From Bacteroidetes bacterium UBA4408 (lineage in GTDB: Bacteria > Bacteroidota > Bacteroidia > UBA4408), in NCBI GenBank assembly GCA_002389785.1, contig DGQS01000009.1, positions 1-21,205 of the forward strand: a stretch of DNA of 21,205 bases, written 5' to 3'. Positions 19,301 through 21,205 of the stretch are shown in pieces. Position 1 is the first letter of the stretch; each line of letters begins with the position of its first letter. Made by a program: the position numbers and the translations under genes. The notes under the pieces are model-generated. The model saw nothing but the letters and a program-made list of their open reading frames with translations. It was not told where the DNA came from and did not search any database.

Positions 19301-21205
19301 TTGCAGGCTACCATTACACAACCAAGCGGAGCTTTAGCGGTATCAATACCTAGTCATACCGATAATACATGCTTTGGAGGAAATGCAGGAACTGCTACCG
19401 CGGTTATAACAGGAGGTAGTGGATTATATACTATTTCTTGGAATTCAACTCCATCTCAATCAGGACTAACAGCAACAGGTTTGGCAAGTGGAAACTACAC
19501 CGTTTTTGTTAACGACAACAATGGTTGCAGTACTCAAGTTTCAGCATCTGTAACCATTACCCAACCGACCTCTGCATTAAGTGCTACAACTTCGCAAACA
19601 AATGTTGCATGTAACGGTGGAGCTACGGGGGTTGCAACTGCAATTGCAAGCGGAGGTAGCGGCGCTTACACCTACTCTTGGGTACCCGGTGCTGCAACAA
19701 CAGCTTCAATATCGAACTTAACAATTGGAACTTATACGGTTTATGTTCGTGATGCAAACAATTGTCCTACACCCGTTATACAAAGTGTAACCATCACACA
19801 ACCTACTGTTGCTTTGGGCGGATCTATTGTTTCTTCCACAGATATTTTGTGTTTTGGAACAGCAACCGGTTCAGCAACAGCTCAAGGAACTGGTGGAAGT
19901 GGAGCATACAATTATACTTGGAGCAACGGACAAACTGGAGCTACGGCTACAAATCTTGCTGTTGGTACCTATACAGTTACCATACGCGACAATAATGGTT
20001 GTACCAATACCGTAGTTTTATCGGTCATCATCACACAACCATCTTCGGCACTTTCTGCCGTTATTAATCCAGCGAACATCACAGCAGTAAGCTGTTTTGG
20101 AAATAACGACGGACAAATAATTGTTACTGCAAGTGGAGGAAGCGGCGTTTATGATTATTCATGGAGTGGACCCGGCGGGCCATTTGTGAATAATGCTGCA
20201 GTTGCTGCAAATTTAATCGCAGGTAATTATACAGTTCAGGTGTTTGATCATAATGGTTGCGCGACTCCAATTGTACTAAATGCAACCATTACACAACCTA
20301 CAGGAAGTTTATCGGCAATTGCAACAACCACCAACTTCAATGGTTTTTCTATCGCATGTTATGGAGGAACCACCAACATTAACCTAGCGGTTAGTGGAGG
20401 TAATCCTGCATACACTTATACTTGGAGTGGGCCAAGCACCTTTACGTCTTCTATTGAAGATTTAACCGGGGTTGCAGCTGGTTTGTATTCAGTAATTGTA
20501 AGTGATACAAAAGGTTGCTCAACTACTACCAGCATCACCTTGACAGAACCAAGCGATGATTCACTTAGTTTTGTAATGACCTCGGCCCCATGCGCAGGTG
20601 GTAATACGGGAACCATCAACATTACTCCATTTGGAGGTGTTACTCCTTATACCTATAATTGGAATGGTCCATCGATTGTGAATGTAACCACACAGGATTT
20701 AGCAAACCTTGACAATGGTTTTTATACTGTAATTATCACCGATGCCAACAATTGTAAAGACACCACTGTAATTACAGTTACTCAACCGAGCTCTTTAATA
20801 ACCAATCACACCAATTCAACTTACCCGGGAGGCTTTCAGGTGCAATGTAATGGAGGTAACAATGGATTTATTAATACAACTACTTCCGGTGGAACACCTC
20901 CTTATACTCGTACTTGGATAAAAACAAACCCTCCGGGAGTGATAGCTGCAACTACCGCCAACATTAGTACTTTAACAGCTGCTACTTATGAATTAATCAT
21001 TACCGATCAGAATGGATGTATTGATAACGAAGTAGTAATCTTAACAGAGCCGGACTCTATTACCAGTAACTTAGCAGTTTCTTCAATAGTTACTTGTAAT
21101 GGCACAACTACAGGATGTTTAAGTACAAGTGTTAGTGGTGGGGTACCTCCATACAATTATGTGTGGTCAGGTCCCGGTAGCCCTTTCCCTTCAACACCTT
21201 CTATT
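16304..21205 (+). CDS. Giant SprB-repeat surface protein C with choice-of-anchor L domain (partial, runs off window)
   Basis: Frame open from ATG 16304 to the window edge: 1634 codons, no stop, 3' end missing. In order: signal peptide (KKFLSTLFSAITLLVFTG, cut near residue 23); a choice-of-anchor L domain at about 35-250 (FDYVFASEEYPEW, DVFGFFISGPG, LKLVIADASD); a Calx-beta-like domain at about 255-369 (ATVTFTRFP, ITPINDGLNEG); an Ig/PKD-like module at about 370-450 (ICPGQSVQL, TTTTTYTLTTT); then at least 15 SprB-type repeats with CxGxxxG, GGxxxYxYxWxxG, AGxYxVxVxDxxGC and ITQP. SprB of Flavobacterium johnsoniae is the mobile gliding adhesin moved by the T9SS/gliding motor. Similar repeat proteins occur in non-gliders, so adhesion is the safer inference. 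A C-terminal T9SS sorting domain is expected beyond 21205. No gene symbol is assigned, since repeats alone do not establish orthology with sprB. Confidence 0.93.
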   Translation, partial: MKKFLSTLFSAITLLVFTGNLQAQLIVNTTQTPLQMAQKIAGQGVKILNPTIVCGANGYGSYTATATNLGSNAGVILTSGLATDAIGPNNVGNKTVQVGTAGDAQLNAVTGRTTYDACTFEFDIIPEGDTLKFDYVFASEEYPEWVNSQFNDVFGFFISGPGIVGSKNIAIIPGGAPCTINTVNNGTANTGPCTNCAYYVDNQTVPGQTIQYDGFTKNLTAISAVQPCQTYHLKLVIADASDRKWDSGVFIEQIESNNVTISYATLNSLPQMIEGCNPATVTFTRFPVNNKTLTVPFSFGGTAIKNTDYTVSNAGSSVFFPANVATASFVITPINDGLNEGIEGVTVYIGNPLCAGNPPTDSLKIEIHDSLYVTINPPKDSICPGQSVQLTTTTSGLTFNWLPTTGLNSPSIKNPIASPTTTTTYTLTTTAGACSNIRRSTIKVSDINLNAVPTNILCNGQTTGSVVLNPTGGLGTYSYSWNTPPLTSKDITGKGPGNYTVTVTDSKGCTKTGSFTLTQPGILNGNLNSPTVIGGFNIACNGSSTGSITTNPSGGTPPYTYTWTGPGGFNSNVQSPTGLAAGTYCVTVRDVNGCTNGVGGQCVTLTQPNGNLTATVSSSAPVSCFGQANGTATVVASGGTAPYTYTWNSSPIQNTATATNLPPGIYTITIRDVNACVATNTVTITQPSAALSAAITSQTNVFCNGGATGSATVTPSGGTLPYTYTWSNGQFTQTATGLAAGTYNVIVKDARNCSATVPVVITQPATVLGASITAQSNVLCKGEASGSATAAGSGGSGAYSYSWSNGQLTATATGLAAGVYSVNVFDNNGCTIPVNLSVTITEPALGFSAVLGPKSNVLCKGACNGSATVNASGGSGSYTYTWTTTPVQNTATATNLCAGSYQVTVRDANGCATPVVINVSITETTNALGGTISNTNISCFGGNNGTVTVSPTGGSGVYDYSWNGPGGAFVNNSPNASGLTAGVYTVQVFDRNGCTVPFVLQATITQPSGALAVSIPSHTDNTCFGGNAGTATAVITGGSGLYTISWNSTPSQSGLTATGLASGNYTVFVNDNNGCSTQVSASVTITQPTSALSATTSQTNVACNGGATGVATAIASGGSGAYTYSWVPGAATTASISNLTIGTYTVYVRDANNCPTPVIQSVTITQPTVALGGSIVSSTDILCFGTATGSATAQGTGGSGAYNYTWSNGQTGATATNLAVGTYTVTIRDNNGCTNTVVLSVIITQPSSALSAVINPANITAVSCFGNNDGQIIVTASGGSGVYDYSWSGPGGPFVNNAAVAANLIAGNYTVQVFDHNGCATPIVLNATITQPTGSLSAIATTTNFNGFSIACYGGTTNINLAVSGGNPAYTYTWSGPSTFTSSIEDLTGVAAGLYSVIVSDTKGCSTTTSITLTEPSDDSLSFVMTSAPCAGGNTGTINITPFGGVTPYTYNWNGPSIVNVTTQDLANLDNGFYTVIITDANNCKDTTVITVTQPSSLITNHTNSTYPGGFQVQCNGGNNGFINTTTSGGTPPYTRTWIKTNPPGVIAATTANISTLTAATYELIITDQNGCIDNEVVILTEPDSITSNLAVSSIVTCNGTTTGCLSTSVSGGVPPYNYVWSGPGSPFPSTPSI
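17642..21205 (+). repeat. Array of 15 SprB-type repeats (15th truncated)
   Basis: The first Cys codon of each repeat is at 17675, 17921, 18173, 18410, 18641, 18878, 19118, 19370, 19610, 19850, 20093, 20357, 20591, 20846 and 21095. Spacing is therefore 231-264 bp (77-88 residues). Each full repeat has a Cys near its start and a second in the (N/K)GC or NC motif, probably a disulfide pair. Repeats 5-11 share a tail two residues longer (13 rather than 11 residues from Cys to the Pro of ITQP). The copies are diverged at DNA level, so the array is old rather than freshly duplicated. Confidence 0.92.

Noticed and set aside
18328..20622. Small open frames inside the SprB array (for example 18328-18558, 19762-19995, 20416-20622)
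   Set aside because: They are other-frame shadows of the continuous frame starting at 16304.
17642..21205. CRISPR-like or DNA-level regular repeat array
   Set aside because: The periodicity is in protein sequence of one continuous frame; DNA copies are diverged and there are no short identical repeats with spacers.

Overview
The window looks like a piece of a Bacteroidota chromosome, probably a gliding or adhesive free-living lineage such as a flavobacterial, sphingobacterial or chitinophagal relative; genus is not determinable by eye. The grounds are type IX secretion (T9SS) C-terminal sorting domains, SprB-type repeats, a choice-of-anchor L domain, a membrane pyrophosphatase that looks Flavobacterium-like, a textbook Bacteroidota promoter (TTTG, 19 bp, TAnnTTTG) and no Shine-Dalgarno sites.

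Left part (1-4360): two housekeeping genes converge. metK (+) makes S-adenosylmethionine. hppA (-) encodes a K+-dependent membrane pyrophosphatase with an unusual Cys/Met-rich C-terminal tail of about 143 residues. Each has a strong hairpin terminator. The ~290 bp between the terminators holds a dispersed repeat family: two direct 40-bp copies and one inverted partial copy.

Right part (4672-21205): three very large secreted surface proteins, all on +, separated by 244-348 bp gaps. Protein A (1580 aa) is intact: signal peptide, autotransporter-like beta-strand repeats, a choice-of-anchor D-like domain, an FN3 domain with another domain apparently nested in it, a long beta-rich region, PKD, and a T9SS sorting domain. 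Protein B (2098 codons) is its paralogue over the C-terminal ~800 residues but has a different N-terminal half. It is cut by one in-frame TAA at 13265-13267, which separates the signal peptide from the sorting domain. Protein C starts at 16304 and runs off the window (1634 codons seen, no stop): signal peptide, choice-of-anchor L domain, Calx-beta-like domain, an Ig/PKD-like module, then at least 15 SprB-type repeats of 77-88 residues.

The likely shared theme of A, B and C is export by Sec and then T9SS to the cell surface, for adhesion, gliding or matrix formation. No mobile element, CRISPR array, tRNA or rRNA was seen. The best candidates for something undescribed are the metal-binding-like tail on the proton pump, the interrupted paralogue B, and the internally expanded SprB block in C.
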